Origin: Sipunculus nudus
Taxonomy: Eukaryota > Annelida > Sipuncula > Golfingiida > Sipunculidae
Direction: 5' to 3'
Assembly (NCBI GenBank): GCA_026874595.1
Contig: CM049320.1
Coordinates: 42,296,714 to 42,360,713, forward strand
DNA length: 64,000 nucleotides
Shown here: positions 10,429 to 22,082 of the stretch, one piece after another
How the letters are laid out: every line of letters begins with the position of its first letter
Numbering within the stretch: the stretch's first letter is position 1
Notes under the pieces: generated by a model
What the model was told of the DNA's origin: nothing
Seen by the model: the letters and a program-made list of their open reading frames with translations, nothing else
Databases searched by the model: none
Position numbers and translations under genes: made by a program

Positions 10429-10869
10429 GTTAAGTCAAATATATTTGCACACTATAGGTAAGATTTCTTATGTACGGGATGCGGGATGCGTATAAAATCG
10501 GTACACGCATTGAGAAATAAAGAAGGTAAGATTCCTCATGCGAGGACACGGCATGCGGAATGCATATCCGGCAAAACGATCGCTACATGTAGAGAATTTT
10601 AAAGTTTCTAGATGGTATCCAGCGGCAACACAGAAAAAATGCATGCCGCCGTGCAGGTTCATATGAAATCTCTTAACACATATATTCTATATCCCGTGCA
10701 CAAGGAATCTTACACGTTACTTCTGAAGAAAATTGCCAAAGTCAGGGTTTTTGGGCCCATCTCCTGTGGGGGTGGGGGTTTGGGGGAGCTTAAGTCATTT
10801 ACTTTCTCATAACAACAAGGCCAAGGCTATAAAAACGAAGAGCAACAATGATGGCCCTCCTGCTATACG

Positions 10870-12370
10870 TTGACTGACACTTTTCAGGGAAACGGCACGT
10901 ACACGTGGAATGACGTCATTGTCCTCTATGACGTCACGACTCACTCCAAATATGGCAATATCGTCACCCATTCCAGTGTAAAAATATACAATAGACTTGT
11001 TTCGTTTCACTCGCGACACCTATCGGCGATATTTTACATCTACAGTTCGGGGTTGTACACGTGAACGGGAGCCAAAGGCGGAAGCAGTTGTGTTTTGGGC
11101 CCTGATGAATTTAACTGGCTTAACCCTAGTATCACCCATTATACTGATCAAACCCACCATAAAACAACAAAAGTATGTTGCAATATAAGATAAAACAAGG
11201 AGGAGGCCTTATTTTATCTTATGTTGAACTTATATTATAGTCTTTTATGCGGGGCTGACTAGGGGATGTTTAAAATGAATGTAAAAAGTTCGTTTAGGCT
11301 ATACATATTATAATACAAGTTATAAAAAGATGCACATATAAACAGACTACTGGTGAAACTGACATGGATCAACACAGACGCAGGTTGCTAACTAAAACTG
11401 GTAGCGTCCTTGGAAACCGTGAGAACCTGAATGAAACAACGTACTTGTTCATGAAGAAAAGATGTGTTTACATCTGAAAATCAATGCTGAATGCGTTGAA
11501 AAATAATGATTAACTATAATAGGCTTCTCAAAAATAGAGGAGACGTTAATGAACTTTTTATTAATAAATATGAATGTCCAATATTTACCCAGTAAGCACA
11601 AAACAGTTCGCACAGAAAATGTTCTCAAAATGTAAAAAGAGAAACATGGTTATAACAAGGCTTTGAACCTTTTCTAAGAAAATGTTCCCTAATCCTGTTA
11701 TAATTTGCCGGAAAATATGTTATTTTCTTAATTGCATTTAAGTGTTACATTTTAAAAATTTCTTATGAAAATTGCATAACATTCTTAGAATGTGATCAAA
11801 ATATTTCTTTCATATATACATTATTTTGACAGAGCCGTAAATATAATTAAAAACTAAAGATACTTTTCTTACATAAAAGTTTATATTTTTCAACAATACA
11901 TTAAAAGTTTAATCGAATTTGTCACATTTTTAAAGTCTAACATTTTTAGCTATGAAATTTTAGAAATGTTTTTGATTTTTTAAATGGTCTGTTGAGACAT
12001 ATGTGTGTCTTTTCGAAAGACGAAAATGTTTGTAACTAAAATGATTTGTGCTGTGTGGGTATAATCACACGTTATCTTGCCAATTTCAATAAACTAATAT
12101 TATTAACAAAAGTGTACAATGGTGTGTCACTGGGGTATACTTGCATTCTGTTTACTATTTATTGGTCACTTGAACACTAAGGACTCAAAATCCAATGAAC
12201 AAGATATCCCCGTCTCCCCTGTAAACTTCTGGTCAAATGCTGCCTGGGAGTCAACTAACCCGAACCCTATACACGACAGCACAAACGCACGCAGTGCGCA
12301 TGCTCATGGAAAAGGTCCATTGACCCCGAATTAAACACTAGAGCTTATTCCTGGGTTATTTACGCATGAC
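10870..12370. other. Intron 1 of the secreted-peptide gene, unassigned
   Basis: AT-rich, with short open frames only and no splice-defined exon or recognisable repeat. A minor inverted pair surrounds 11186-11222 (ATATAAGATAAAA against TTTTATCTTATGT), which could form a hairpin. Confidence 0.35.
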
Positions 12371-12374
12371 ATGA

Positions 12375-12560
12375 ACGCCCCCAAAATATAACCAATTGTT
12401 CCTTGTGTCATTGCCGAGCTATCCTGTAAATTTCATCAAACTCCGTTGAGGATTTTTTTTGTGTTATCGTGCTAACAGACAAACAGACAGACAAACATAC
12501 GCTCCCCCCCCCCCCCCCCGAAAAAAAAATAACCCCGAGGTTTGGCGGAGGTAATAAATA
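12375..12560 (+). repeat. Dispersed CCTCCGCCAAG family, right-hand fragment
   Basis: Shares CATTGCCGAGCTATCCTGTAAATTT, GTGCTAACAGACAAACAGAC and the terminal TTTGGCGGAGGTAATAA with the 10.2-kb copy. The left end is missing, as expected for a 5'-truncated retroposed copy. Contains a 17-base poly-C run. Confidence 0.55.
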
Positions 12561-13189
12561 AATATATAACTTAGTCTGTGGAAAAAACGCCATTATCCTT
12601 ACTTTAACACACATATATACACGGAAATAAAAAGGAGATTTTACTTTTCTCCATTTATGTACACTTGCCCTTCTGATTATACATGTGACTCTATAGAGTA
12701 GTCCATCCATTAATCAGCTACAATGCTAATCCGACATCTGTTCAACAATATTTTACAGTAATGATAGAAAGTGACCTAACTCACACTGAGACAGAGAATG
12801 GTCCGGTATTATTAGTAGCATCTATATAAATAGTTTTTATGTGATAACTAAAATATTATGAATGGATGTGCCTTCACCGCCAGTTCAGCGTCATAATGGC
12901 AGCCATATTTAAATTTTTTTAACAGGAATTGTGAAACATCAGTCATAGGCCTCCCGATACTGACACCTGATTGCTATAACAACTTTATTATAAGCAATAA
13001 TATGTTATATATGGCCTTTGAGAAAAGATATCGTGTCTATTTTGGATTTTACATAGTATGATCACCTTTTTTGTCTTAACATTTAAAATGTGTTAAAGGT
13101 CACGTGAGGCTACCGAAACTAAAAATACTTTCGTTCAGGCCAGGGGGAGTACTGAAACACCCTTATTTATGATTTTATTCTTCAACCTA

Positions 13190-14290
13190 TTGATACATCT
13201 CTACTTTCTAAAGTTTGGTCAAGGTGAACATTCCATGGCTGTTTGACCCCAGCTGACCCCAATACTGATATAATACTTGAATATCTTATAAATCAGCTTA
13301 ACAGGCATGACAAAAAAATTATTCTGTGTCATACACTTAGGATTATTTCAATTTGCCCTACAACTAACATGGCGTACCTAAAAACTCTTAACATTGAACC
13401 ACACGAATGTCGTTTGATTACATTCTTTTATTTGGAGACATCCTATATGGCATATGTGAACTAGAACTGTCTAAATGTATGTTACAAACTTATTCCGGCC
13501 TATGATTTAAAACACAGAATAATTATGAGTCGCTAGTTTCTATATTTTGGATGAGGCTAAATTTCATGACCTTTTGTCCTCTGCTGACCTTTTAACTGAC
13601 CTTATTTGAATATATGTTATATGTCATTTTAACTGGCATGGCCAAAACAACAATTTGCTGGGTAGTCTAACGTTCCAGATTAAAAATTACTGTAGTAATG
13701 GTCATATTAATCTCCCGTATCCCAACATGGCATTTCTCACAAAATCCTTAATATTACACAAATGTCGTTCCAATGTCGTTTGTTCAGGTGCTTTTATCCA
13801 TGAACATGTCTGAGCCAAAACTTTCCGAGAGTGTGATATAAACCTAAATGGGGCCATAAATTTATTATTTGTCCCATTTCCACCATACAGAGGAACAATG
13901 AGTCGTCACACCTTGACCAAGGGGAAATTCTCATGACCTTTTAACCCCTGCTAAACTCAATACTGACTTTATTTGCATATTTTATATACCATCTGAATGG
14001 GCTTGGTAAATGAAACAATTTGTTGGGTTCTTTGTTTATTCTAGGTGAAAAAAGTTATGGAGTAATATTCATTTTAATTTCCCCTTTCCCTGAAATGGGT
14101 GACGAAATCTTCAGTTATTATGGTGCAAAAACAGCCCAGAACCACTACTGAGTCCCAGTTTATTCCATGTTAACATCCTTAAAATCAATGTATAGGCATA
14201 CAGCAATAGGGAAAAATAGGTTTGGCTAATTGGTGGTGGGGGGGGGGGGGGGCAAGGTGGGTCTAAATTTTGTATGAAAAGCTTTCTGAT
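13190..14290 (+). repeat. Diverged tandem array, three units of about 355 bp
   Basis: Three successive blocks share the order TGACC..CTGCTGACC, ACTGA..TATTTGAATAT, a GGCATGG/GGGCTTGG block with CAATTTG(CT)TGGGT, ATCAATTTxCCC, and AACATGGCxTA. Block markers lie near 13217, 13568 and 13935, so the period is 351-367 bp. Units are far from identical and short indels break any frame. It lies in intron 1 of the secreted-peptide gene. It ends at a poly-G run (14236-14252). Confidence 0.55.
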
Positions 14291-14408
14291 CACTCTATAT
14301 TACGTCTAGCAAACTACTGTATACTGTTTAATTAATATGCTGAAATCATCTAAGATTTGATCTTAACGAGAAATTTGTATACCTTGAGCGCTCTGAAATA
14401 AGAATAGT

Positions 14409-14751
14409 AAGGCCAAAAAAAAAATTAAAGGTATGGATCTCAGGCACCGCCCGCATCAATTTTAAACCCCCGCATTAAAAATTTTTATTTTGATTTTCAA
14501 TAAAAACTTTCCAATTTTGAGCTGCTGCCGCTCCGACATTTCTTTCACGAAGATAAAACAATACAATTTCCTTTGTTTTGTAGTGCTTTTACTTAATTAG
14601 CAAAATAAAACTGTTATTTTCATGCTTTTCCCTTATCATTTGACATTTTTATCGAAACATACCAAAAAATTTGAAATAAAAAAAGCGCCCGTCCGCATTG
14701 ATTCCTGAAAAAAAGTGCCTTAGAACCATACCTTTTTTTTATTTTGGCCTA
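14409..14751. mobile_element. MITE, TATGGTTCTCAGGCAC family, copy 2
   Basis: Inner ends are TATGGATCTCAGGCAC (14432-14447) and GTGCCTTAGAACCATA (14715-14730). Outer inverted AAGGCCAAAA / TTTTGGCCT extends the terminal repeat. The interior matches copy 1 (CACGAAGATAAAACAATACAATTT, TAGTGCTTTTAC). Confidence 0.8.
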
Positions 14752-15040
14752 AGAGTCGTCTTGTAATTCAGGCCCTCTAAAAGTTTATTTCAACCAGCTT
14801 AAAATAATAAGACAAACATTTTAAAATTGTTGAAAGGCATACATTTATATTTATATAAAATGTATTTATGTATTTGAATAAAAGGTATTTATATAAATGA
14901 TCGATTTAAAAAGAAGACACGCATTCAAATTGTAGATTTAATTTTAGAATCTTAAAGTGAGTTTCCTTTTCCTAATTACAAAAGTCTACAAACATAAGTA
15001 AAAAATTATTGATTACAGTAGACTTGTTAAAACTGAAATT

Positions 15041-15299
15041 AGGCCAAAAAAAGGTATGGTTCTCAGGCACTTTTTTTCCAGAAATCATTGCGGGCGGGTG
15101 TTTTTTTTTCGATGTGGTTCAATAAAAATGTCATATGATCAGGTAAAAATATGATATAAACTGAAATGTTTTGCTTAACAGGTTAAAGCACTACAAAAGG
15201 AAATCTTATCAAAATTGTATTATTTTATCTTCTTTAAAGATGAAAATCAAAATTAAAATTGACGCGGGCTATGCCTGAGAACCATACTTTTTGGCCTTA
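15041..15299. mobile_element. MITE, TATGGTTCTCAGGCAC family, copy 3
   Basis: Begins AGGCCAAAAAAAGGTATGGT and ends ATGCCTGAGAACCATAC...TTGGCCTTA, giving inverted ends of about 29 bp. The interior is in the opposite orientation to copies 1 and 2 (GACGCGGGC is near the right end). It lies about 100 bp from the first coding exon of the secreted-peptide gene. Confidence 0.8.
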
Positions 15300-15402
15300 T
15301 TCTGAGCCGTTTCGTTACATAAACTACACTTTTGTATCATACAGATTACACATATAGGCATTATGGGTGTCAGTAATTATAAGTACCATGAATTATACTC
15401 AC

Positions 15403-15492
15403 CCATCTGTAGTAGTTATGAGCTTCAGTTGGTGGAAAGGCCAGCCCGCTGACAGATAGGATGACAGCGACGATGGTCAGCTCAGGCTGCAT
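15403..15492 (-). CDS. Secreted Cys-rich peptide precursor (CART-like?), coding exon 1 with signal peptide
   Basis: An ATG at 15492-15490 begins MQPELTIVAVILSVSGLAFP, a short classical signal peptide. The next residues are PTEAHNYYRW, and then a consensus donor GTGAGT at 15402-15397 in phase 0. Spliced to 9708-9784 and 2971-3109 it gives a 101-residue precursor over 12.5 kb, with introns of about 5.6 and 6.6 kb. The mature part would start near residue 19-24 and contains seven cysteines: C-x5-C-x3-C-x11-C-x-C-x5-C-x20-C. CART peptides have C-x5-C-x11-C-x-C-x5-C-x6-C, so the first pair and the C-x-C-x5-C core agree. The extra Cys and long last loop do not. An odd cysteine count suggests a dimer, a free thiol or an error in the exon 2 donor. 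A neuropeptide, hormone or other secreted disulfide peptide is likely; CART itself is tentative. Confidence 0.65.
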
Positions 15493-15760
15493 GTTCCCAG
15501 CGCAAATAAGATCCAAGTATAGAAAAGATAGTGCAGCAACCCCAACTGGTAAACGTGTACCGCGGACTAATGCAACAGTTGTGAGGATTGGACCGCGAAC
15601 CCTTACGAAGAGAGTTGTAACTTTTCTGGATCATCAATGACAATTTGATGCTTTAGTGCCAGTGTCCACGTGCAGTACGAGTAAATGAAAGTAGCTAACA
15701 GCAGCCTCGTAGTGGAGATCCGCCAATGGATGGATGCGGCGGGGGCGTCAGCCCTCTAAA
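15493..15760 (-). promoter_or_regulatory. Possible 5' UTR/promoter region of the secreted-peptide gene
   Basis: Less AT-rich than its surroundings and directly upstream of the signal-peptide exon. It holds a palindromic E-box CACGTG (15669-15674) and a CCAAT-type motif (plus-strand CGCCAATGG near 15721). No TATA box is evident at a fixed distance from the ATG. Assignment is by position only. Confidence 0.25.
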
Positions 15761-16186
15761 GTGTCAGAAACAATGAGATTTTCCATGGTTATGTGGCCAT
15801 TATGTGTACCTTGCACCACGGGTTCTCCTGATCGACCAGTACCATTCGGCCTCCTTTACCAGATATTCCAACTGTAGACACTTTTATTTTAGAGCGTGTC
15901 AGCGATAAAGTGTCCCCGAGAACTGTGAGCTATAAACAATTAGTATCATTGATATCCGTCATACACTTTGGCATATTTATCTGAACATGGCGTTCATGGG
16001 GGTTAGATAATTTTGTTTTATTAAATGGATTTTTTTCGATCGAGACCGTTCGATTGACAATAATTCATGGTAAATAACATCTACGAAATGGTTGTGTTAG
16101 AAGGGGTCCATTGCTTATATTGGTGGCACTGTCTTTTGAATGTGTTTTTTTTTACCCATTAGGAGTGATATGATATGTTATCAGGG

Positions 16187-16442
16187 GCGTCAATATACAG
16201 GGGAGGATGGTCAATATAATGACCCCCCCCCCCCCGCTATTCAGAGAATAATATTTATATATTGGAAATTAATTATATCAATAATTAGAATCACAGATTT
16301 TGGTTCCATTTCTGAGTTAACTCAGGTATATTATATATCTAAATCATATTTTAAGAGTAGCCCATACAGGAAACATAATACCTTTTTTTAAACCTTATTC
16401 TTAATTGTAATGTATTGAAATTTGTCACACAGACAATAAAAG

Positions 16443-16490
<48 letters not shown>
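16187..16490 (+). mobile_element. GGGGCGTCAAT MITE family copy ending in (AC)n(AT)n
   Basis: Starts AGGGGCGTCAATATACAGGGG, passes a poly-C run, TATTCAGAGAATAATATTTA and TTGGTTCCATTTCTGAGTTAAC, and ends TTTGTCACACAGACAATAA followed by (AC)n and (AT)n (16443-16488). The same order occurs at 32425-32720 and 46335-46840. The closing inverted end is not seen here. Confidence 0.65.
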
Positions 16491-16491
<1 letters not shown>

Positions 16492-16509
16492 TATACATAT
16501 ATTTAAATA

Positions 16510-17594
16510 CAGTCAAGCCCGCTTATTGTCATGTCGGTGGTGCATGCATAAATTATGATAATAACCGGGATGTGACATTATGCGGGCTTCAAAATTGATG
16601 TCCTTTTGAGTCATAGAGGAAGCGTTATGTCTCAAATAATATTTAATAAATCCTCAATAAAAAGGAAACAGAAATGTTTATGAATATTTTTATTGCACAT
16701 CGGCATGTCAGATTACGTTGATGCGCACCTGACAATTTATTTCCTGTTAGTTTTGTGCCGCATGCCGCAATAACTGACAAAAATCCGACTTGCCAACATA
16801 AAGAGACGTAGCGTCTGGGTCATGAGGTCAAATGTCTGGAAATATGCTTAGGTAAACTATTTTACTTATAATTACTTCCCCGACTATTGCGCCTTATTTT
16901 CCATATATCTTATTTATGACTCAACCTCCCATGATCGTCTTTATGATAGGACCGTTGGGGGAGCGGGCATCGTCATGCCATTGTCATCTTTCTGAAGTTT
17001 CGCCGCGATTGAGGTTTCTGACTGGGTTTCTCCTCCAGTGCTCACAAAATCTCCAGATTTTCGTGGAGCCTTGAAGGGTTTTCCAGTCGTTAGCAACGTT
17101 GAGAGCTCGTGCTTCGTATCATCCCGGCGAAACCTCACCAAGGTGTACCAGGACCTTGCAAAGGCCAGAAGTTCATTATGTATGACATGTGATCGCAAAC
17201 ATCGCCCTTGTTAACGTACGAAGAAACGCAATGATCTGGATCACCGTGGTATCTTAAGACGTTAATTAGCTAAGTGACAGGGAGCGACCTGCATGCATCA
17301 CTGCACTTGCCTGCCGCACACAGGCGGGAAATTTGATCGTTTGATACGCCTGACCGATTACAGGTTCTTGGCCTCGTTGATCGCCGTGTCGGGGTCTGAT
17401 GTGATATTAACTGCGATCTGGTATCACTGCCAAGGGTTCCAAGCATGACAATAAACGTGATTATGACAATATTCCATGATTTTAAACGGTCAGATTTACC
17501 ATTGTTTATATAGGAAATGGTTTGGGATTTCAGATTTATTTGACAATAAACGTGATTTTCTATTAACTGATATGACACAAAGTGGGCTCGACTG
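16510..17594. mobile_element. Pogo/Tigger-type element with TA target duplication
   Basis: Starts CAGTCAAGCCCGCTTATTGTC and ends GACACAAAGTGGGCTCGACTG, imperfect inverted repeats of about 24 bp flanked by TA. CAG...CTG ends with a TA duplication are typical of pogo/Tigger elements of the Tc1-mariner superfamily. The 1.08-kb interior has a minus-strand open frame at 16941-17198 (HNELLAFARSWYTLVRF...). It may be a degraded C-terminal transposase piece, but no DDE motif can be assigned. A GACAATAAACGTGATT motif occurs twice near the right end (17445, 17541). Confidence 0.6.
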
Positions 17595-17639
17595 TACATG
17601 TTTGTGTTATTACTAAGTCTTTTGGACAAAGAAGCTATT

Positions 17640-18340
17640 CAGACTACCGAATGACAGTTGTCGTTTTGCCTTTCAGGCGATATCCGAGATCAAACAAACC
17701 CGATCTTCACCCCTAAAAACGTAAGCATCCACAAGGTTATATCATACTATGTTGTATATTATTTGCCAAGCTGTCGATAGGAGTGACAGTTGCTAGATGA
17801 GGGACAGGTGTACAAACGATCCTTCACGTCTAAATTTAGATAAACTCCAATTTTTTTTTTTTCAAAACTTCTTTTTCACAAAGCAAATATCTCCAAAATG
17901 TCACTGTAATTTATCACTAATTAGTTGAAAACTTTGGTCTACGTGGCCTTGCAAGAAATCATGTACATGAAAGAAGTCTTTTATACTATGGGGTGTCCGT
18001 TGCAATTTGTCAGTTTCCTTATTAACAGGAGAGCAAGAAAATTGCAGTAAAGGAATGAGAACAGAAATAGATCTAATTAATTAAAATGAAACCAAAAGCT
18101 ATATCCTACAAACTATTTTAGAAAAGCATTAAAATCACTATCTTAGGAAGCGATATTTCACAACATTTTAGGGATCAAAGGCCTTTAATTAGTCTCATGC
18201 GAAAAGAACAAAGTTAAACAGCTGCTCACTGCATGGTTGTTTAACGTATTAGATATTCTAAGAAAAAAACTAATTATTACAGAGAGGTTGTTATACGTTA
18301 TTAAGTTCTTTGTGTGATTAAACATAGCCCACGGACATGT
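17640..18340. other. Unassigned AT-rich DNA
   Basis: No open frame, splice-bounded exon or repeat that I can support. Confidence 0.35.
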
Positions 18341-18349
18341 ATCTGTTTA

Positions 18350-18560
18350 CCAAGTCTTCATGGGCAGAGATCCGATCTTGCGCAAGCGCAGCAACTCCCA
18401 AACAAGGAGAAGTTACATAAACCAAGAAACATGGGTTGGAAGCTTGGGAAGTCTTGATCTATGAAGTGTACGACCACCAGGTGGCGTGCGCCCTATTTTA
18501 TATTTTGCACCACTGATCTCGCCGGCTGCAAGTTTTTTTTTTTCAATTTTGTGTTCAGGG
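18350..18560 (+). repeat. Dispersed repeat with CACCAGGTGGCGTGCGCC core
   Basis: Matches 7620-7830 over TCCGATCTTG..., CAACTCCCAAACAAGGAG, GAAGCTTGG, CTTGAT.TATGAAGT and a CACCAGGTGGCGTGCGCC / ATATTTTGCACCACTG tail. Diverged and non-coding. Confidence 0.55.
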
Positions 18561-18814
18561 GTGATCAAACAGTTTTAGAACAAAATATTGGCTGCTACAA
18601 AAAATTTTAAGGAAAAAACAGTACATTTTGTGTACATTCATCAGTAATATATAACTATATTTATCATACCTTGTAGGTAAATAAAGGTCCATTTAATCGC
18701 CAAATTTCAACGAAACGGACAATAGAATACCTTACAATGAAACAGAAAATGTTTATGATGTAAATTAGCCACCACTGACTGTAATAACTGTTAATAAACC
18801 AGAAATCTGCATTC

Positions 18815-19150
18815 TAAGGAATGCAAGCCTCCTCCATGTGGAGTCCCTATTGTGGGATGATTCCGAACCTGTGTTTGCATTCACTTATTCGGGACATATT
18901 CCAGCTTCATTCGTGCATAGGTGAGTTTACATTTGTGAATATTCGTTGATGTTTTCCTTAAACCGGACCATGCATCGGATTCCCACCAATATCTTATAAA
19001 TACTTCATTGGCCCATTCCCGAAATGTTTTGAAAATTCATGAAATTCCTTTCGTGATTATGTTGTGAACAAACACACAGAGAAACATTCACACAAATACA
19101 CACACGAACGGGGATGTACGAACAACCTCCTAGCTGAGGCAATTAGATAA
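18815..19150 (+). repeat. Dispersed CCTCCGCCAAG family, diverged copy
   Basis: Shares CATTCACTTAT, TTCATTCGTGCATA.GTGA.T.TA.ATTTGTGAATATT, GGATTC.CACCAA, a GAACAAACACACAG to ACACACGAACGGGGATG tract and a GCTGAGGCAAT end with the copy at 47790-48116. Confidence 0.55.
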
Positions 19151-19784
19151 TACACAAATAGCCGTGACCACTAACTCATGTCTGATTTGCGTGCAATACG
19201 GACACTATACTATTTTATTCGCATTTTGGATCTTTTCCATTTAGAATCGTCTAACTGCTGATTGACACCTTCTGCTGCTTGCTATCTGGGTAAGAATTCA
19301 CCATAACCTTTGCGTTCTATGCGCCACCATCTACCACAAACTAACGTGATGATTCTGATGAATTCCTACATTATATAACAATACCAAACCTGCCGTGCCG
19401 GGAGGAGATAATGCAAAGTCTGGATAACGGTGTTAATACAGATATATACATTCACTTTATTAATGATGCTATAAATTGGAATCGATCTGAACTGGATTTC
19501 AGGATATTTCCACATTTAAGATAATGTCCCCCCGATTAATGTTACAAAATCTGCCATTGTATTAATGGTCTGCTGAGTCTTGTACATTACTCACTCTAAT
19601 GGTTACACTACTATCTACGAAGGCGATCGAGTCGATATCTTTAGCTTTCCGTCTCTGCTGTTTCAATGTCACCCCACTTCTGACAGTGATGACATCAGGA
19701 TACCAGTACGTGGACGTGCAACGCGGTCAATCAGCCATATATAACTGGATAACATCTTTGTGTAAAGCCCTCCTAAAAGCCCTC

Positions 19785-19873
19785 TTAATCACACGACCGC
19801 TTGATGACAGACCGATGGAAAGCGTACTCAGTTTAAAAGCACTGTAATATGGCGATTGTCCACGGCCCACAAT

Positions 19874-19920
<47 letters not shown>
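19785..19920. repeat. Repeat block A with (TA)n, copy 1
   Basis: The sequence ATGGAAAGCGTACTCA...ATATGGCGATTGTCCACGGCCCACAATCCATATATA is repeated at 23590-23670 (ATGGAAAGCATACTCA...). The TA tract spans 19876-19919, followed by (AAGT)n. Confidence 0.65.
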
Positions 19921-19922
<2 letters not shown>

Positions 19923-20389
19923 AAAGTAAGTAAGTAAGTAGAAATGATCTGCGGGAATGCAGTCTTGCCTCCGCGGTCACACAGCGCCTTATGTTTTGCA
20001 ACAGAGCATGATATGCTAAGGTATGTGATGAATCTTAATCACTACCGTAGGTTTCGCCTCATCGGCTCATCTGGTGACTAAAATTCAACCAATTGCGATA
20101 TTGGTGTTTATAATTTCTTTTTCGCACGGTTGGGTGCCCTTGGTCCATGGCGACAGGTGGAAACAATTTCCGAACTTTTGTTCAATAGGTTCTTTTGTTT
20201 TGAGCTTAAGATTGCTAGTTTCTCTGCCAAGCACCAGGTCCCTGAAAGAAAAGCAACAAAGTTTCACTTTCACCTCGTCTATAATCCAGCAGTCAAACAA
20301 TGATCACTTCACATATTAGTGCAACTTGTGCTCGGCAGAGAAACTAGCATTCATAAGCTCAAAAAAAAGGACCTATTGAACATAAAAAT

Positions 20390-20660
20390 CTAATTGAAGC
20401 CAAGAGAATGGCGGAGATTTTTTTTCAAAGAAGTTGATATGATAAATGAAATCATTTTCAGACGAAATACATTATGTAGAATATCACTATTTAAAGTTGC
20501 CCTCCGAGCCCGCCATTCCGCCATTAAGGGAACCTGTTATTTTGCATGGTAGTACAATAACGTTTAGACGTGTTCTTGGAAATTGCATTCCCATTATCAC
20601 GCACAAAAACTTAGCACTCACATGGTCAGGCAATCCCGCTGCCAAAAAATTCGTGGTAGC
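20390..20660. repeat. Repeat block B, copy 1
   Basis: Shares AATCTAA(T/C)TG, GATATG.TAAATGAAATCAT, GAACCTGTTAT.TT and CCCATTATCACGCACAxAAACT with 22083-22340, at roughly 75-80% by eye. An apparent 128-codon open frame here (20446-20832) is not kept open in the second copy, so it is not treated as a gene. Confidence 0.65.
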
Positions 20661-21424
20661 AATGTATGTTGTGCATTTAATGGCTGTGTATATATTTTTT
20701 GAATATCACTCCCTCCAAAAACCCTTCCTGTTTAAAAGCCGAGGCAATGTTTTCCAGGAAGACCATCACTGCATTAATTATTTTAAAGATCCCCCTTTCG
20801 GGCATTCTCCACACGCGAGATCTCGTCTATGAAAGGGATAGATCTCTGTCAATCAATGTATGCACAGCACTGTTTCCAGTGTAACGCAAGCTATATGGCC
20901 TGGCAAATTAAAAAATACAATTACTAAAGGGAATAGCAAATATAGAGTATGCTTCGACAACATCCATTTCAAATATAACCAACTAACTGCATTTTTACGT
21001 GAAACATTTTTTTTTGTATATTGATGAACCTATTTGCGGGATAATATCTGTGACGCGGTATTATAAACAGGAAATTATGCAGGTGCCTTCACTAATAGTT
21101 TACGTAATTCAACTGCTACCAGAATTGTTGAAGATGTAAATACACAGTGATAGTGCAGCAAACCTTGTTGTGTTCTTTTCAACATAATGCAACAGGATTA
21201 CCGGCATGCACTGGGGGATTAACCATAAATGCTAGCTGACATAAGACAGGAGTCCCAAGGCATCGAGAGTCACATGTTGTTTACATTTACTGATCACTCG
21301 ATTGAGGCGTTGACAGGTTCAATCTTGCTTTAGTCTGTCACGCCTGGCGGGGTCCTGTAATTATTTCAATAGATTTTGACCTTGTTCGGATGTTGTATTT
21401 TGAGATGGGAATACCAATGGGGAT

Positions 21425-21560
21425 TATTTCAGGCCAGTGACCGCGAAATGCACAAAAACCTCACATAGAGCCCCAAGGAAAAAGCTCGGGCCGGTGATCA
21501 CACGCTCTGTGGCCTTTGTGTTAGCAGGCCGGAACGCGAAAAGTAAAGGGGCGCCCGTGG
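21425..21560. repeat. Repeat block C, copy 1
   Basis: ATTTCAGGCCAGTGACCGCGAAATGCAC, then CTCTGTGGCC, GTGTTA.CAGGCC.GAACGC and GGGGC.CCCGT, is repeated at 23368-23525. The segment is GC-richer than its flanks. Confidence 0.7.
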
Positions 21561-21654
21561 GGGCAAATATTTAAATTATTAATTTTGCACGTAATACGCA
21601 AATTCGCAAATAAAGAATCACTTCTGACACTCCCGGAGCATATGTATGTCAAAA

Positions 21655-22080
21655 ATTACAGCAATCCGTTCGGTGACATAAGAGAAGATACGGAAAATCA
21701 CACAAATTGCGTTACGCTATTAATATACAGACTAGCAATTACTCGTGATACGCACGGTTTGGTGCGAGCAGTTAGGTCTGATGTCAAATAGTCTGTCATA
21801 GTTTAGTGTCTTGGTTGTACTATATGTTACCGTCATAAGATCTCTTTGAATCCGACATTTGGTGTAAGTGTTCTGTCTTTGAGTTGACCATGTGTCGGAG
21901 TCGGTTGACTTGGACGTATACGTTCTTGTGCGAATGTTGGAATGTCTTCGGACAAACCCAGAGCAAATGCATGTTGAAAACTTCGGCAATCCACACGGTG
22001 GTGTCAGAGGAGATACGGAAAATCAAACAAATCGCGTTACGCTATTTATATATAGATCCATTATATGCATGGTGATATGC
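21655..22080. repeat. Repeat block D, adjacent pair
   Basis: CAATCCGTTCGGTG...AGAGAAGATACGGAAAATCA...GCGTTACGCTATTAATATA (about 21662-21730) recurs as CAATCCACACGGTG...GAGGAGATACGGAAAATCA...GCGTTACGCTATTTATATA (about 21985-22055). Offset is 323 bp, so it is a local tandem duplication. Confidence 0.65.
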
Positions 22081-22082
22081 AT

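Noticed and set aside
19244-19287. 43-base plus-strand segment between TTTTCCATTTAG and GTAAGA
   Set aside because: All three frames contain stops, so it is not coding; a non-coding exon cannot be shown without transcripts.
20446-20832. 128-codon plus-strand open frame
   Set aside because: Lies in repeat block B; the second copy at 22.1-22.4 kb does not keep the frame open.
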